A stretch of DNA of 64,000 bases from Spongilla lacustris (GCA_949361645.1 OX442434.1:6462008-6526007); one strand, 5' to 3'. Counted from the stretch's first letter, positions 11,756 through 25,393 are shown. A program made the numbers and translations. Notes: generated from the letters alone by a model not told the origin.

Positions 11756-13220
11756 ACACGTGTACATGTGCTTGCTCAAGTATTAATCGTAAGTCCCCCT
11801 AAATGGCTTATGGCTGAGCGGTATACCTTTCGGCTAATCAATGAATTTCACTTAGTGATGTCTGTGTATTTTAATTTTCTGAGAAGCCTGTCATTTTCTC
11901 TCTCTACCAAGTATAGCCCTTCTTACGCTGAATTTGCATCACATTGCCATTGGTCCTATCATTCATCAATACAAAGAAAGGACAGCTTCTTTGACTTCTT
12001 TGTTTTTTCCTTGTATTGCTTGGCTCCGTGCACTTTTGTAATACATTATTCAGCTCCACGAGGAGGGTCGACGTGCCTCAGAGTAATTTGACTTAGGATA
12101 CGACATAGTTGGTTGGTCTATTATAGAAACAAGCTCTTTGCCACGCCCTTGTTGATTAACTCAGTTGCGCAAATACCATGTGTGCCGTAGGTCGTAGCGT
12201 AGCCTAAAAATCCGATTTGGAGTGCTTGTTGTACATATGGGTGCGCAGTAAAAGTAGCGGTTAAGATTCGTGTAGGTTCTGCCTCACCTGCCTCTAGAAA
12301 AAGGAAAAAGAAAGAACTGCCGCTCTTGTCGAACGTACCTGCCGCGCCAGTTTAGCAGTAAATGTTATAATAATGTAATACATGTACATGTGGTAATAAT
12401 AAAGGATACGCAGCAAGCAGGACTACATGAATGCACACCACTATTAACAGTATAAAGCGCAACGCAAACTATGTTGCCACTTAATTAAAGTCTGTAGGAA
12501 CCATACTCCTAGCCAGTATGGCCCTTGCGATGGCTCTCACCACGGAGATATTTAGCCTCCCAAACATGTTACTGACCAGACTTTGTGACTTGAGGAAGAG
12601 CCCATGGTATATTGTATAATAATTTATTCAAAAATGCACATGGATTATAAGCTTATCATTACAATAGAATACAAGTTACAGATTGATACACACTGAAAGC
12701 CCTGTACAGCAACAGAAATTTGGTGGAACATAGTTTGGCTCAGTGAATGAGCTTTCATTCGACAGGCCAAATCACATAAGATTGTATATGCAGGCATCTG
12801 GGCCAAAGACACCAAATGTGTAGGGTAGAAAAGACTGTGCATCAGTCCATGATAAACCTGCAGGGTCCAAAATTGATGGAATTCGAGCCACCATCAATGA
12901 TCCTTGAATGATGCTGTTAAAACTTTATGGCAGCATGATGAGGTAATCGGCCTTCAGACAGGTGGGAATGCCTAGATGGAGCGAGACGCTGTTATACCTC
13001 TCCTTGGGATCTGTTGCGCATGCACCAAACCCAACCATTTGCATACATGCAGCGACAAAAAAAAACAACAAGACGAGACAAAAACAGAATTCAGCCTCTC
13101 GCTCCATCTAGGGCTTCTATATTGACACAAGGTCAATTGGTGGTTGTACACATATGGGAGCAGCACTCAAAGCAGCATAGCCTCATCCCCAAGCCCTGTT
13201 TCTTATTAAAGTTACGGGGG
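11753..13220. other. no gene recognised
   Basis: A short open segment at 12276-12355 (plus) follows an AG, encodes a basic patch SRKRKKKEL and ends in TAG, with AATAAA about 45 bases further on. It could be a terminal exon, but nothing upstream connects to it. The remainder shows no recognisable coding sequence. Confidence 0.4.
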
Positions 13221-13224
13221 TGAA

Positions 13225-13353
13225 AAACCATTCCGTATACTCGTCTGACTCGTCTGATTTCGCTCGTTAAGACACGATAAAGAATAAACCACCGCTTCTC
13301 GGAACTCAACATAATACGCCATCGCAAAATCAGACGAGTATACGGAATGGTTT
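13225..13353. repeat. short hairpin element
   Basis: Arms of about 25-30 bases, aaaccattccgtatactcg on the left and its complement on the right, enclose about 70 bases. It looks like a small foldback remnant beside the 15 kb inverted repeat. Confidence 0.75.
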
Positions 13354-13550
13354 CCAAAAGGAAATTACGATTACCCCAGGTCAAACTAGCGCATGCGCGC
13401 TAGTACCCTGGCAGTGCCCTCACGGTTGTTACAATACGTACAAAATTGGACAATAGGCCCTCACCGTATGAATAATAAGTACCTAGCAACGGAACTCATT
13501 ACGCCCATAGCAACTAAAACATGTCCACAAAAAGTATGGGGGGTGATCAC

Positions 13551-16500
13551 TATGGGGGGTGATCACTGCCATAATTCGACACGCGCTCGCTTTTCGTATT
13601 CGGGTCGCGCCATCTCGTATTCGGGTCGTGCCGTCTCGTATTTGGGTGGTGCCATCTCGTTACAGCTCCGTAACAGTACGTTATGTAAGAACGTTCTGTT
13701 ACAGCTCCGTTACAGACATAGCCGTTTATTGTCGTGATTGCATAATACCATTGCCATCGTTCCGTACCAGGCTACGGTTTGGATCCAGGGAATTTGTTTT
13801 GCTTGTATAGTATATATTAAAATCAGCCGAGCGCCGGCAGTACGCTCAGCTTCCTTCCTCTCCGTGCATCTTCTAATTGGACAGTACGTAGGAACGGTAC
13901 GTTCTGACCATGCAAGTCACATGCATATGACGACGATCTGTATAACTCAGCTCGTCCCACCGATAGTTTACCAATGGAAACAGTTACAGACATCAATGGT
14001 GTTCAGTTGGTAACTGTGTAGATATATTCATGCAGAGATCTAATACATCTGGAGATGTCTAGGTATGTCCCAGCGCGCTCACGAATGTCAAACGAATTCG
14101 TGTGTCAGTGAACACACAGTGCTGGCTAACAGTAGAAGGAGCTGCAAGGGGAAAATGAGATCGTGATAAAAGCTTGTAATAACCATCTTATACAAGATTG
14201 CCCCCTGCCATTGTCCCCTCTCCTCCCCAGACTTACTCAGATGTGTTAAACCTTAAATCCCCAGGTCCAAGTCCCTACGCATAGGACCAATATTTGAAAA
14301 TTCTGCAGGTGTTTGGCATCTAATTCTGTACTGTTGTTTGATGTGTCTATCGCGCTAAATTTCAAATCTAATTTTTAAATCACACGCTTGGTTACATGAT
14401 GTAAAAAAATGCATGTGGTTCTTAAAAATGCATTGGAGAATTTAATTCTCACAGAAAAAAGAAAACGTACAACAAGTATAACTTTTTTTGAATGTTTTTT
14501 TAAGCGTGATATGTGTGCTACTTAAAACAGTCTATGGCAGTGATTGGTTTTGCCATATTTACCTAAAACGCACTGTACGTTTTCAAGATTTTGTCCATTC
14601 TATTTGCTATTCCAGCAACAAGCGATTCACAAATACCTATCCTTCATACATTTGCTGAGCTAGCAAATTCCAAATCTACAATGTACATTTTTATTTGCTT
14701 AGTGCTGTTTTCAGTTAACATGTTATTCTGCTCTTTGTAACATTATGTGTTGGTACTTGAAGTTGGTTTGCGATTTACCGAAAATGCATCTTTTAGCAAT
14801 GCACTATTGACTGTAGTTGAATCTGAATTGCAAGGAAGCACCAGTATTTTCTGACTTGATAACCATTTCTACAATACAATGATATTTTGATTTGTTCTCT
14901 GCTTATGTGAGTTTGCTAAAAATTAATTTTTACTTGTGTCCTACGCGTAGGACAACGGGGGATTAAAGGTAAAATTAATTGGTTGAATATCGCAGTACAA
15001 TGCACTGCAAAGCTAGTGCTAGTATGAGGCTGCATAAACCAACTATCACATTAAAACTTTGTGTGGGAGGGCACATCCCCTCCCAAATCCTCCCCCTGCC
15101 TTGAAACTGTCCTAATTGAAATCCTAGATTTTTTCCTCATGAATTGCAAGTAGGTTTTGTAGACATAAAAATAAATACACCCCTGTTCCACAGAAAAAAG
15201 AGTTTACAAGCCCACAGCCTACTCAATCTGGCAAGGACATGCTGCAAACCTACTTGTGTGTTTGGGGTTGGTGGAACCAATGCTGCTTGCAGCTACAGTA
15301 TCTGGCTACCAAGGTAACTGGGGGATGCAGGAACAGCAACTGTTGCCACAGCAGAGTAGTTACCACCTCCACTTGATCTATCCACTGTGAACACCAGGAT
15401 GATCCCATTGGGTTCCCACAGCACCACTAGACATCCTCACTGATATATATGATTATGCATTGATGCAGCATAAAAACCATCTCTGCGCTGAAGGGAGAGG
15501 GGAGAATAGGTGATATAATAATACTTGCATAAGCGTCTACAATACAACCCACACTACAATAGTACAGTCCAATCCTTTATATTAAACTGCATGCATGCTA
15601 TACTGTACTATGGGTATTATTTGTTTGCACACCCTTACCCAATCAATGATTTTACACCATCCCCACAATATTAGTACACAGAAAACCTACCATCCTCATA
15701 TCCACCTCTATTGGTAGCCTTTGGTGCACAATGAATGTGCTCAAGATGCCCAGCAGGTCACAACATACAATGTTATAGGTGGACTCAATTCCCTACACCA
15801 ACACTGTTTGTGCGGGAGAGGAGGGGGTGAATAAGATGACATCACACAAGAGATTGCATACATTGTATGCTTCTACTCTGTCACACATGCACCATATACA
15901 AGGTTCATCACACAGCTTCCCCACACTGAACACCTGCTATTCTCATATCCACAGTCTGGCACACAAAAATTGTACCATACAGGTGGTACATTTTTTGGTA
16001 GCCTAAATTACACTACTTGGTACACGCAAAACATTTACCAGGTTTGCCCACAACAGTGGATATGTGGTTTATATATACAATACAGTGTTATTAGGTCATA
16101 TTGGTTTGCCTATAAGGTACACACCCATTTTGAAAGGGCCTACATGTACATGATCAAATTCGTGCATTGTTCTATTACTGAAACATCTTTAGAAACCTCA
16201 GTCATAATATACTTCAACCTTTTTAACCTCCAATCGCCCTAGGACTAACTAAGGTGCTGAAAAATAACAAATGGCTGCTTTTAAAACTCTAATAATGTTA
16301 TTTAGTATTTAGCGCATGCTACTTGGTTTTCCATTATCTTTCATCTTGTGTCACAAGATAAAAGCATCTAGACATTGCACATCCATCAATTTGTGGGCAT
16401 TACAGCGAAAATGAGAAACAACTTCATTGTTGGTGATGCTGTTGTAGGAAAGATTTAAAATGAAATAAAAAGAATCAGAATTGTTCTAGAAGTGTTGCAC

Positions 16501-16824
16501 AGGTCATCGGAGCAGGTCACCAGTGTCGGAATCACATAAAGTGGTCGGATGGCACAACAGTTCGGGGCATTGATAAAGAAGGCTTAGTTAGAGTGATGCA
16601 ACAGTACAGAAAGCGGAATTGTTGCAATCTTGATGAGGATGCCGAAGGCCTCTTTTAGTCATTTGGAAAGTGAAACTACCCTCAGCAGTGACAAGGAGCC
16701 GGTGATACAAGCAATCAAAGAGAACAAGTTTGTGACCGGGGGGCGGGTCCAATGAAATTACTTCCTTAATTACTTTAGTGGTAGTGCAGAACACATAGAG
16801 GGGTCAATCTTAACCAATCCATCA
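13551..16824 (+). repeat. left arm of 15 kb inverted repeat
   Basis: This arm matches 25403-28703 in reverse orientation along its whole length with scattered differences and small indels. The outer tip is tatggggggtgatcactg, preceded by a second copy of part of itself. Just inside (13580-13655) are about three 19-20 base units of cgtattcgggtcgygcc. Further in are a TCCTACGCGTAGGA-family copy (about 14246-14975), a segment that on the minus strand reads like a fibronectin-III strand pair (VLWEPNGIILVFTVD, about 15310-15440), and at 16480-16660 a short plus-strand open segment with CNLDEDAEGLF. The arm runs into the assembly gap. Confidence 0.85.
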
Positions 16825-17024
16825 NNNNNNNNNNNNNNNNNNNNNNNNNNNNNNNNNNNNNNNNNNNNNNNNNNNNNNNNNNNNNNNNNNNNNNNNNNNN
16901 NNNNNNNNNNNNNNNNNNNNNNNNNNNNNNNNNNNNNNNNNNNNNNNNNNNNNNNNNNNNNNNNNNNNNNNNNNNNNNNNNNNNNNNNNNNNNNNNNNNN
17001 NNNNNNNNNNNNNNNNNNNNNNNN
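16825..17024. other. assembly gap (200 N)
   Basis: Exactly 200 undetermined bases, so the size may be nominal. It hides the inner end of the left arm. Confidence 1.
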
Positions 17025-17232
17025 GATTCAGCAAACACCAGAGGAAGCAAATCATGGAGTCCTGCCACAGTGATCATACAGCTGGTAACCTAGCTTATAA
17101 ATAAGGTGTCAGAATTAACGTTTTTACTGGCCTAGCTGGTGCTCGCATGCATGACAGGTGGCAGCTGTTTTGGCATGTCCAGGGAAAGTGACTAGCATCA
17201 AAATGACAAAAGTTTAACAGCAAGAAGGGGAA

Positions 17233-17520
17233 AATGACCTGGCTTATTTTGCAACAGCTATAGCTCACCCGGCTAATATATGCAACATGGTCAATATATG
17301 TTTCAGCAGAGTGAAATTAGTCAGAATTTATCAAGAGGCCTTGAAGAACAAGTTCTCTCCATGCAAGTTTCCAGTGGAGAAAAATGAAGAGAAGAGTTAG
17401 TGTTAACTAGCTGAATTAACAACTGAGTATAGAAATTTTCTGAATGCCTATTGACAAAAGGAAAATGATTGACTGTTCAGGATGCAAGGAGTGGTACCAC
17501 TGTGGACTGTGTGACGGATA
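17233..17520 (+). pseudogene. decayed Ulp1-like protease and PHD-type finger, transposon remnant
   Basis: Frame 17233-17400 reads NDLAYFATAIAHP and then KNKFSPCKFPVEKNEEK before a stop. This matches, from memory, the C-terminal part of Ulp1-type cysteine proteases found in animal DNA transposons, where the normal motif is NDCG followed by a small hydrophobic helix. The catalytic Cys-Gly is replaced by Leu-Ala, so it cannot be active. About 60 bases on, after stops, comes KMIDCSGCKEWYHCGLC, the first half of a PHD-type zinc finger in the position where such transposons carry one. It lies in the loop of the 15 kb inverted repeat, and its missing N-terminal part may be in the gap. Confidence 0.55.
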
Positions 17521-20470
17521 TTCTAGAAAGAGCCTCAAATGAGTTGGATTGTGTGTGGTCTTGTACTTCATGAAACTGAATATGAATACAGACCTATATA
17601 GCTCAAGAACATTGATTGTGCATGATACTGCTCATTCCTGTCCTTGATGTATTAATTTATGTTATGGCAGTTTATATTGAAATCATAGGGCACATCAATT
17701 TGTGGCGAAGAGAAAACTGTCCTGGGACACATTTAATTCCTTGGCCTACGAGTTAGTTCAGAATTTAACTGACATCTATACGTTACGAAACTCGTAAAGG
17801 TCATGAGGGTAAATTGTCCTCCCCCCCCCCCCCCCCCCCCGTATAGAATGTAACTACATTCCACACTTAGATGACTCGCCCGATTGTTTTCCTGTACTGT
17901 TCTTCCTGCCTACAGCGTTCTCATTATGTCATCCAAACTAATAACATCTGCACAGCTGAACAGTGATGATAATGATAGCTCATTTATTTACTGAAGTACG
18001 TGTCTCAATAATAAAGAAGCACTATCAGACAAGATCTTTATTAGTTAATCAGCTCACAATCTTTTTTATAATTTGCTAATCTTTAGCCGATAAGCTGAAG
18101 TGCAGAAGGCACATTAATCTATTATTGGGACACATATCATGCTAAGTAAGGCAGGCGGTGAAATGTCTGCATCCGAATGTTTCTTATAATATTATTCAGT
18201 ACCATTTGAATGGGACATACTGGCAACATTTTTGGTCAAGGAAAGCTGATGCTTACAAGCAATATAGATTATTAAATTTATAAATCATATGGATTATGCT
18301 AAATAACAAACTGATTAATGGATCAGGGAATTACCTATATACCAATCAACACTGTCAGAGGATGTAACAGTAAGTGGCAATTACTTCCAATGCGTGTGTG
18401 TACTTTCCGTAACTGATCAGTAATTACATGTAAGCTTAAGGATCATCTTCGCCACTTGTCCAATTAACACTATACATGGGGGATTTAGGCGGTACAGGTT
18501 GCAATATTTCTATCTTCGTATCACTGAACAGGCTTGGGTAGTAAAAGGACATCCAAGTTTGGGAATAACCTTTGCATTATATAACCTTATTCCTGAAGTA
18601 TGCCAGGCACGACAAACAATGTGAATTTGTGTTTATGTGACATTACTATATACACTCAGACTATATGGATCCTATTTATCTCAATATTTTTAATGAAATG
18701 CTCGTGTAATGCTTTCAACTGGTGAGAATTTAAAGAACAAGAGCTCCACTTGCTGAGTACAGTGTGTGATACAATATTTGAAAATACCACCAGTCCACCA
18801 CTTCATACCCATATCATATTGGGGTTGCATAAAAGGTTTCCCAGCTTTGAAATAAATGTAATATATTAATATGCACAAGTAGGTTACCAGAATACAATGT
18901 AATACAAATTCCAACAGTGGTCAGTACCATTTCAGGTGCATTCAGCAAAAAAGTGTTCCTCCATCATGGATGTGCACTAATTATCAATCTGTGTAAGTAG
19001 CAAGTAGATTGTGATATTATTTATCTTGGCGCGAATTATTGGCCAGCGTTTAGCTACTAGTACTGACTATGAATCTATGACACCGGCTCATTCAAGGCCT
19101 TTTTAAAAATCATCTTCTTATATTGCTTCGAAACTTGCCTAAACTTTTAATAGCAAGTTTGCTCCATAGTTGTTAACGTTTGACATCAGTCATGACATGA
19201 ACTGTTCAACGTTTTATCCGAAACTACTTACCAGTATCAAATGAATTCACCGTAGACCACTAAGCCACGTGCGCGTATTAAAATGGCGTCGTGACAACAA
19301 CAAACGCTCGCAATCCGACCTGGCAGACCAGGGTGCGAAAAGCACTTGAACACTGCAGAAATACTCCGTTGTGGAAATTTGGAGTCATCATTAAGACGGT
19401 ACATGATGAAACCCGAGCTCACAGCGACGTAATTGGTATTAACCTGTTTAATATTAACAGATGACGAGGAAAGGGGCTCAGATTTGTTTGTGGATCTGAT
19501 CACATGCAACATCAGGGCTCAATATGGATGTGGCTTTGCTATGACGTAAGTCAAGCGCATGTAAGAGACAGTGGTTGTTCTGAAAGATGAAATGGGGAGA
19601 GCTAGAGAGAGCGGGAGGGAAGACACGTGGTATCACCTTGATTTACGTGCATTATTCCCCTTCATTAATTTCACTATGTAAGGTGCTGCACTATTAGTGT
19701 ACTGCACGTAGCAGTAGGGTTTCTGAGCTTAGCTTCTGCTGATAATTACCCATGCAATGCTGTTGGCAACAACATAGTTGATTACTGTGTTGTTTGGAAG
19801 TTAGGTGTTCTATTTCAGTTTGGGGAGGCTGTATGACATTGATGAGCAATGTGGGTTGCATGGTAGAAGCACATGCAACTATCATTGTGTGCTATCTCTG
19901 GTCTGATGTCATCGTAATCTCTTCCCCCATATTGTATATGATGCATGTGTGAGGTATCATCATTTGTGCAATTGTGTGATATTCTCCCTCAAGAGTATCG
20001 AAATGAATTTGATGTGTAGGGCATGTGGTCCACCTTTGAGTTATTAAGTGTGTGGACGAAAGTTGCTAAATGTGAACGAGACAGCACTTGCGAGTAACTT
20101 TAACGTGAACAAGACAGCACTGTTGTGGATATGCACTTGTGCTTGCGTACATGCATATCAGTACTTTTTAACCAAGCCATGTAACTTATTACTTACGCAC
20201 ATGCATATTGTTTATGCTGCATGCATATTAACCGCTAGAATGTTCACCTGCACCAAGTGCAGGTATAAGTACTGGGCTACCTGCGTGCTGAAAAAAGCAG
20301 CCTGTATATTTGAAACCCTGTAAATTCTACTAAGGGGTGCTCAAAGCTCCACGCGCACATACTGGCCAGACTGTCCATGCAGCATGGGTCATGTCCTCAC
20401 CAAGGCAATAGTTAGCTCTTTGACTTGGATTCACTAAATGGTATACAGCGAGTGAAGGAATACATACATC
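17521..20470. other. loop of inverted repeat, no gene recognised
   Basis: AT-rich sequence with a poly-C run at about 17819-17840. A CpG-richer patch near 19260-19330 has no convincing coding sequence. Confidence 0.4.
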
Positions 20471-21280
20471 ATATGGGACAGTTTCTGAGAAAATGGCCCT
20501 TCGTTTATGATTATAAAATCTTATAAAATTGCTTTGCATTTGAATCATAATAACTTCTGAATGGTTAAGGCTATCGACTTCCTATTTTCAACACTTCGTA
20601 CCACACCATTTCTCTACGGTAAAATACATTTTGGGGTCTTGCACTTGCTCCGTGCCAGTATTGCAACGTCCGATACCCCACCGGGTTCAAACCCGCCATA
20701 ACTTTCTGTAGGAGTAATCAAATCACTTCAAATTAGGTTTATAGGTACAGAGGTCCTATATCTATCGATTTGTTCTGTTCGTTAATTTTTATGCCATCCG
20801 TTACGGAGATACAGTTGAACAAACTACGTGCATGTTTTCCTGCTTGATTCGCGCCAATGTTATAATCCCCGCCTCCCCATACATTGAGCGGAATGCAATT
20901 TGCCCAAATCAGTGGTGCGAATCGAGCGCGAAAATGTGCACGTTGTTTGTTCAACTGTATCTCTGTAACGGATGGATAAAAATTAACGAACAGAACAAAT
21001 AGATAGATATAGGACCTCTCTACCTACAAACCGAATTTGAAGCGATTTGATTACTCCTACCGAAAGTTATGGCGGGTTTGAACCCAGTGGGGTATCGGAC
21101 ATTGCAATTCTGGCACGGAGCAAGTGCAAGACCCCAAAATGTATTTTACTGTAGAGAAATGGTGTGGTATGCAGTGTTGACAATAGGAAGTCGATAGCCT
21201 TAACCGTTCAGAAGTTATTATGATTCAAATATTATAAGATTTTATAAACGAAGGCCATTTTCTCAGAAACTGTCCCATAT
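20471..21280. mobile_element. 810-base palindromic (foldback) element
   Basis: The two halves are near-perfect reverse complements from the tip atatgggacagtttctgag to a centre near 20880. Arms are about 390 bases. Related sequence occurs at 53548-54003 (both halves, shortened) and 55896-56217 (one half), so the family is dispersed in the window. No protein is encoded. The element is nested in the loop of the 15 kb inverted repeat. Confidence 0.9.
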
Positions 21281-23737
21281 AATAATATAAAGGCCAATGT
21301 ACACAAACATAATGGAGAAAGGCTGTGTATAGAGAGCATTAAAAATGGCTGAGAGTTGTATCTTGCATGAAACATTAGCACATTTGCTTTTTTTTTTACT
21401 CACACTAACTAACCGTTAATCTCCAGGCATTGGTCCTAGATCTAGAACATTAGTGGTCCTAGATCTAGAACTACTACATTTCAACTTCGAAATTAATTGA
21501 AATAAGCATTGTATATTTCAACTTATGGTCTCCAATCTTAGTTGGATAAATAGTAGTTAAGAAGAAAACACTTTAATGATAGATTGTCACCTACGCATAC
21601 ATGTAGGCATTGCAAATCACTATTTGTTTTCCAAACAGTGAACAAACAATTTAGCCAACGTTTGAAATAATGAGTATCAATTTACCAAAGAAGGCTACTT
21701 GCAAAGTGGCGGCAGAAAACAATGCCAACATGCTGCTAGTGCTATGTATGCTGTTGGGGCATGCCCCTCATTTAGCTGGAGTTGTTCCGATTTGCAAAAA
21801 ACTTACAAGAAGCATTCTTCGCTTTTTTAGGCAGATATAATTTTTAACTCTTTTTGCCAAACACACACGATTTCCTACCTTTCATTAGGATTGTAGGCAA
21901 TTTTTGTACACTCCTCCATCTTAATTGTGTATCTAAAGAGCCAATGGTAGAATGAGCTCCAAAGCAAATTAAAAACGAAGCCCTATGATGTTACATTATT
22001 CAAGTTCAACATTTTAAAATGCAAGGACCATAGGTTGCAATAGAACACCTACACGTAGGCTAAAACAGCACTTTTTGCCTACAAGGCTACATGTAGGTGT
22101 TTGTTCGATCTACCATTAACAATTCATTTATTTTTCGATATTACTGTAGCAGAATGAGTTTTTTTAGTGGAGAAAGTGAATCAGTTGTTTTTTTTTTTTT
22201 GCTTTTAACTTCACACCCATATGTGCTCTATTTCAGGGGGCATACATTGTGCTTCAAACTATAAATGATTGCATTTACATGAAGAGTAAAATTAGCATTC
22301 AGGAGGAGAATTTATATTTGAGCTAGTCATACCCAATTCTACTTGGCACTGTGAGTTTATGAGCACTCTTTCCATTAACCAATTACATTTCATGATTTTA
22401 ATACACAAATGTTGGGTTATTTATCACCACATCCACGAGAAACGCGGGGAAATTTATTCTATTTTGGGGCAAACCGAAAAATGATTAATTCCCTCTAGAT
22501 AGAATTCTTGGTTTTAAGTGGAGATTTCACTGCATGTACTATTATGAGGCATGTTGCATTTTTTTGTATCTCAAACAGACATACCATTGGCTCGAAACAT
22601 CATTGCATAGTTGATTGGTTCTAGCATTATTGCGTAAGAGGTACAGATTTTTAAAATAACATATTGCTTCTAGAGCATTACAATAAATGCGTAAAAACTG
22701 TATGAAACTATGTGAAAATGGTTTAAAATTATGGCTCTAAGTTATCAATTCTCACGGTCAGTGTGATATGCAGTGCAAGGTAATGAAATAAGAAAACGGC
22801 AGTACCGCGAGTGAAAATTTTGCGTGGGCGGACTTCAAGAATCTTTCTTCCTGTTTTACTAAATAACATACCATGACTCTATCCAGACAGGTACAGACTG
22901 TATGTTTTGGTAGAACTTGCAAAACCTGCCTTCGCTGGCACTTTGGATAACTTGCAAAACCTGCCTTCGCTGGCACTTTGGATGAGTGGACCACGCCCCC
23001 TGTCTACTGCGAGCGAAAATGTCTTGTAACTTACTGCTGAAATTGAGTGCAATAGAAGCTTTGGCTTGTTTGAAAAAGGAATTTATGTACCCTCCTATAG
23101 TTGTATAACCCAGCAATTTTGATTCAGTAATACTCAAGGTGGTGGGAAACATGACCCTGAAAAAGTATATGCAAGGGCATTTACCACATCACGTACCCAT
23201 TCGATATTTTCATGTAACAGGGAGTTATTTATAGAGCACCATTGCAGAAAAAGTAGAAATTACTATTTACAAATGGGTGAGCTTTCTGATCATATTTTTT
23301 TCCAGTCAAAAAAACGATAGGAGGGAATTATCAATATTCACAAATGCCCCAAAATTTCCATGTGTCTCTCGTGGATGCGGTGTTATAAAGTGTTAAACAT
23401 GGATATAAAATAGTAATTACACATAGATACTTTGAATTGGTTAACCCATTCTCATCACGGATTATTGAATACCATTATTGTGTTTGCAGCAATATTACTG
23501 CAACCAACAGCAGTAGGAGCATTTCGAATGGCATGCTGTGCACTTTCGTTGCACATAAGGTGTTGATTCAGTTTTCATCTGATACATTGGTTGTACATAA
23601 TTAGTGGTGAGTAGTGTGACCGTCATAGGCCTAAAATGCAGAGAAAAAAAAATACATTTACATACATGTACATCTAGAAATAGAATTATAGTTGCCTCCT
23701 CAATGACTTCCCCTTCATTTGAATGTCGGCAAACTGT
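21281..23737. other. loop of inverted repeat, no gene recognised
   Basis: AT-rich. Two copies of ggtcctagatctagaac at about 21440-21475 follow ttaatctccagg, a layout like the TCCTACGCGTAGGA element with a different palindrome. A perfect 37-base direct duplication containing cttcgctggcactttgga occurs at about 22914-22985. Confidence 0.5.
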
Positions 23738-24125
23738 TCACCCATCTTCTAGATATTCATTAAAAATCAGCTGGTGACCCAGTTTGCCAATGAATGCAAT
23801 AAAGCTATCAACATCTTTCGGATCTGAAAAAGCCTGCTCAGACTCATATTTGTAGGCCATATAGGCATCAACAGTGCAGATCCCAAAAAATGGTTCCAAA
23901 CATGTGATACTACCAACAGTCAGTGTACCATGTCACATTCCATTGCCAGCGAACCTTGGTGCAACATCAATGACACTAAAGTTTTCACAATCATGTGCGG
24001 TCGTTTGACATGCTACCTCTTATGGTGACATGGGTGAATGCTTGGCTGTGGAGCCACAGTTTGATATGATGAATTTGAGGTTCTTCTTGGCCTGTATGGA
24101 CAGTTGTTGCCTCAAGCAGAATGTG
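23738..24125 (-). pseudogene. piggyBac-like transposase remnant
   Basis: A single minus-strand frame, interrupted by at least two stops, reads SIQAKKNLKFIISNCGST, then CENFSVIDVAPRFAG, then ITCLEPFFGICTVDAYMAY and FIAFIGKLGHQLIFNEYL before its final stop. This follows the order of the C-terminal catalytic region in piggyBac-type DDE transposases (strand with CGT, FS-ID motif, then the hydrophobic helix with DAYxAYKxE) as I remember it. The frame is broken and truncated, so it is dead. It sits in the loop of the 15 kb inverted repeat. Confidence 0.5.
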
Positions 24126-24856
24126 ATCACCAATTCATATCCTCAGACTCTCCTGTAGCCCACATGGTTAATAAATGCTTAGGGAAACCTTAAGTTGCTC
24201 CATGGCTGTTTAGAGCCTCCAGTGTTTTCACAGAGGAAAAGGCACTATTGACATGTACAACATGCAAGGATCCAAAATAGTGCTATGTTAATCGTAAGGT
24301 GCCCCCCCCATCATTGCATCACATGCAAGCCAATCTCATTCGTCCTTGTATGCACTGAACATTTCTTATTTTACAAGCACTAAAGGAATTGTTTGTACAT
24401 GAGGCATTGAGGTTAATAATAGCCTTTGTAAGGATTCTTAAGAGTTGTAAGCGCAATGCAGTTCAATAGCACCTTGGCATTACATATAGCAATCTTGAAC
24501 ATAGGACACCAAGACTAAGTACTTTATATTGCTTCAAGAAAAAATGAGAAAAAAGTGTCCATTTATAATTGGTAGTAAAATCTAGGCTTCAAATTGATAT
24601 TGGCACGTACTTATCTGTTCCTAAGCTGAATTTGAAAGATAGGAAGGTAGCTATAGATGCGAGCTGTGCATGTAAATAAATAAAAAAAGGTCACAAAGGC
24701 ACTTATGTAGAAAAAGATAATAGTCTTGTTTACATAAGTGGTTAGAATTGTGGTCAACTCATAAAGCATGAAATCATTGAGGTCAAGAGTTAATAATTTA
24801 TATCCTTACATATGTTAGTATGTTTAGTATTTTGTTTCTGAAACTCAGACACATGT
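24126..24856. other. no gene recognised
   Basis: AT-rich, no coding sequence seen. A short C run sits near 24301. Confidence 0.4.
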
Positions 24857-25393
24857 TAGTCTGGGGACCAGACCATATATGAGAATATGGGTCTGGTGGC
24901 GTCCCATAGAAGGTTTTGTGCCAGAGGAATGTAATTATCCTGCTTGCTGATTAAACGTAATTTTATTCATTGCAGCTTATTGTGGGCATTCCTACAGTAC
25001 ATGCATATGTGTCGGGCTAAGAGTGGGGATATTACAATCACAATGGAGCCTTGGGCGTTCCGTAGTGAATCAAATAAACACGGCAGTACAAAAAAACACA
25101 TCGATTTCCCTTTGCCTGATGGTAGCGCGATACAAAGTGTTGTTTCCAGCTGTTATGCTCTGTACTGCGTCACGCTGCTCTTTTCTAAGCGTTACACCTA
25201 GCTTTTTGCTAGTCTGGTCTAAAGTCACTGTTAGCCATCGCCATGATCGAAACGCCCACAATACATGCCAAGAATAACAATTACGTCAATTAGCATTCTT
25301 GCGGTACTGCCTCATTTTGAGGCACCGGGCACAAATCCTTCTATGGGACGCCACCAGACCCATATTCTCATATATGGTCTGGTCCCCAGACTA
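24857..25393. mobile_element. 537-base element, 67-base inverted ends, 9-base target duplication
   Basis: The left end starts tagtctggggaccagacc and the right end is its exact complement for 56 bases, continuing to about 67 with one mismatch. It is flanked by gacacatgt on both sides (24848-24856 and 25394-25402), a 9-base target-site duplication. Nine bases with long inverted ends is typical of Mutator-like elements. The interior encodes nothing I recognise, so this is a non-autonomous copy. It abuts the inner end of the right arm of the 15 kb inverted repeat. A lone end of similar sequence occurs near 47790-47808. Confidence 0.9.

Noticed and set aside
12276..12355. Terminal exon with a basic patch and a nearby AATAAA
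   Set aside because: Short, with no upstream exon in phase and no recognised family; too weak to list as a gene.
16588..16794. 68-codon minus-strand frame also present near 25434-25640
   Set aside because: It is conserved only because the arms of the inverted repeat are copies; the opposite strand holds the transposon-like peptide and neither shows a complete domain.
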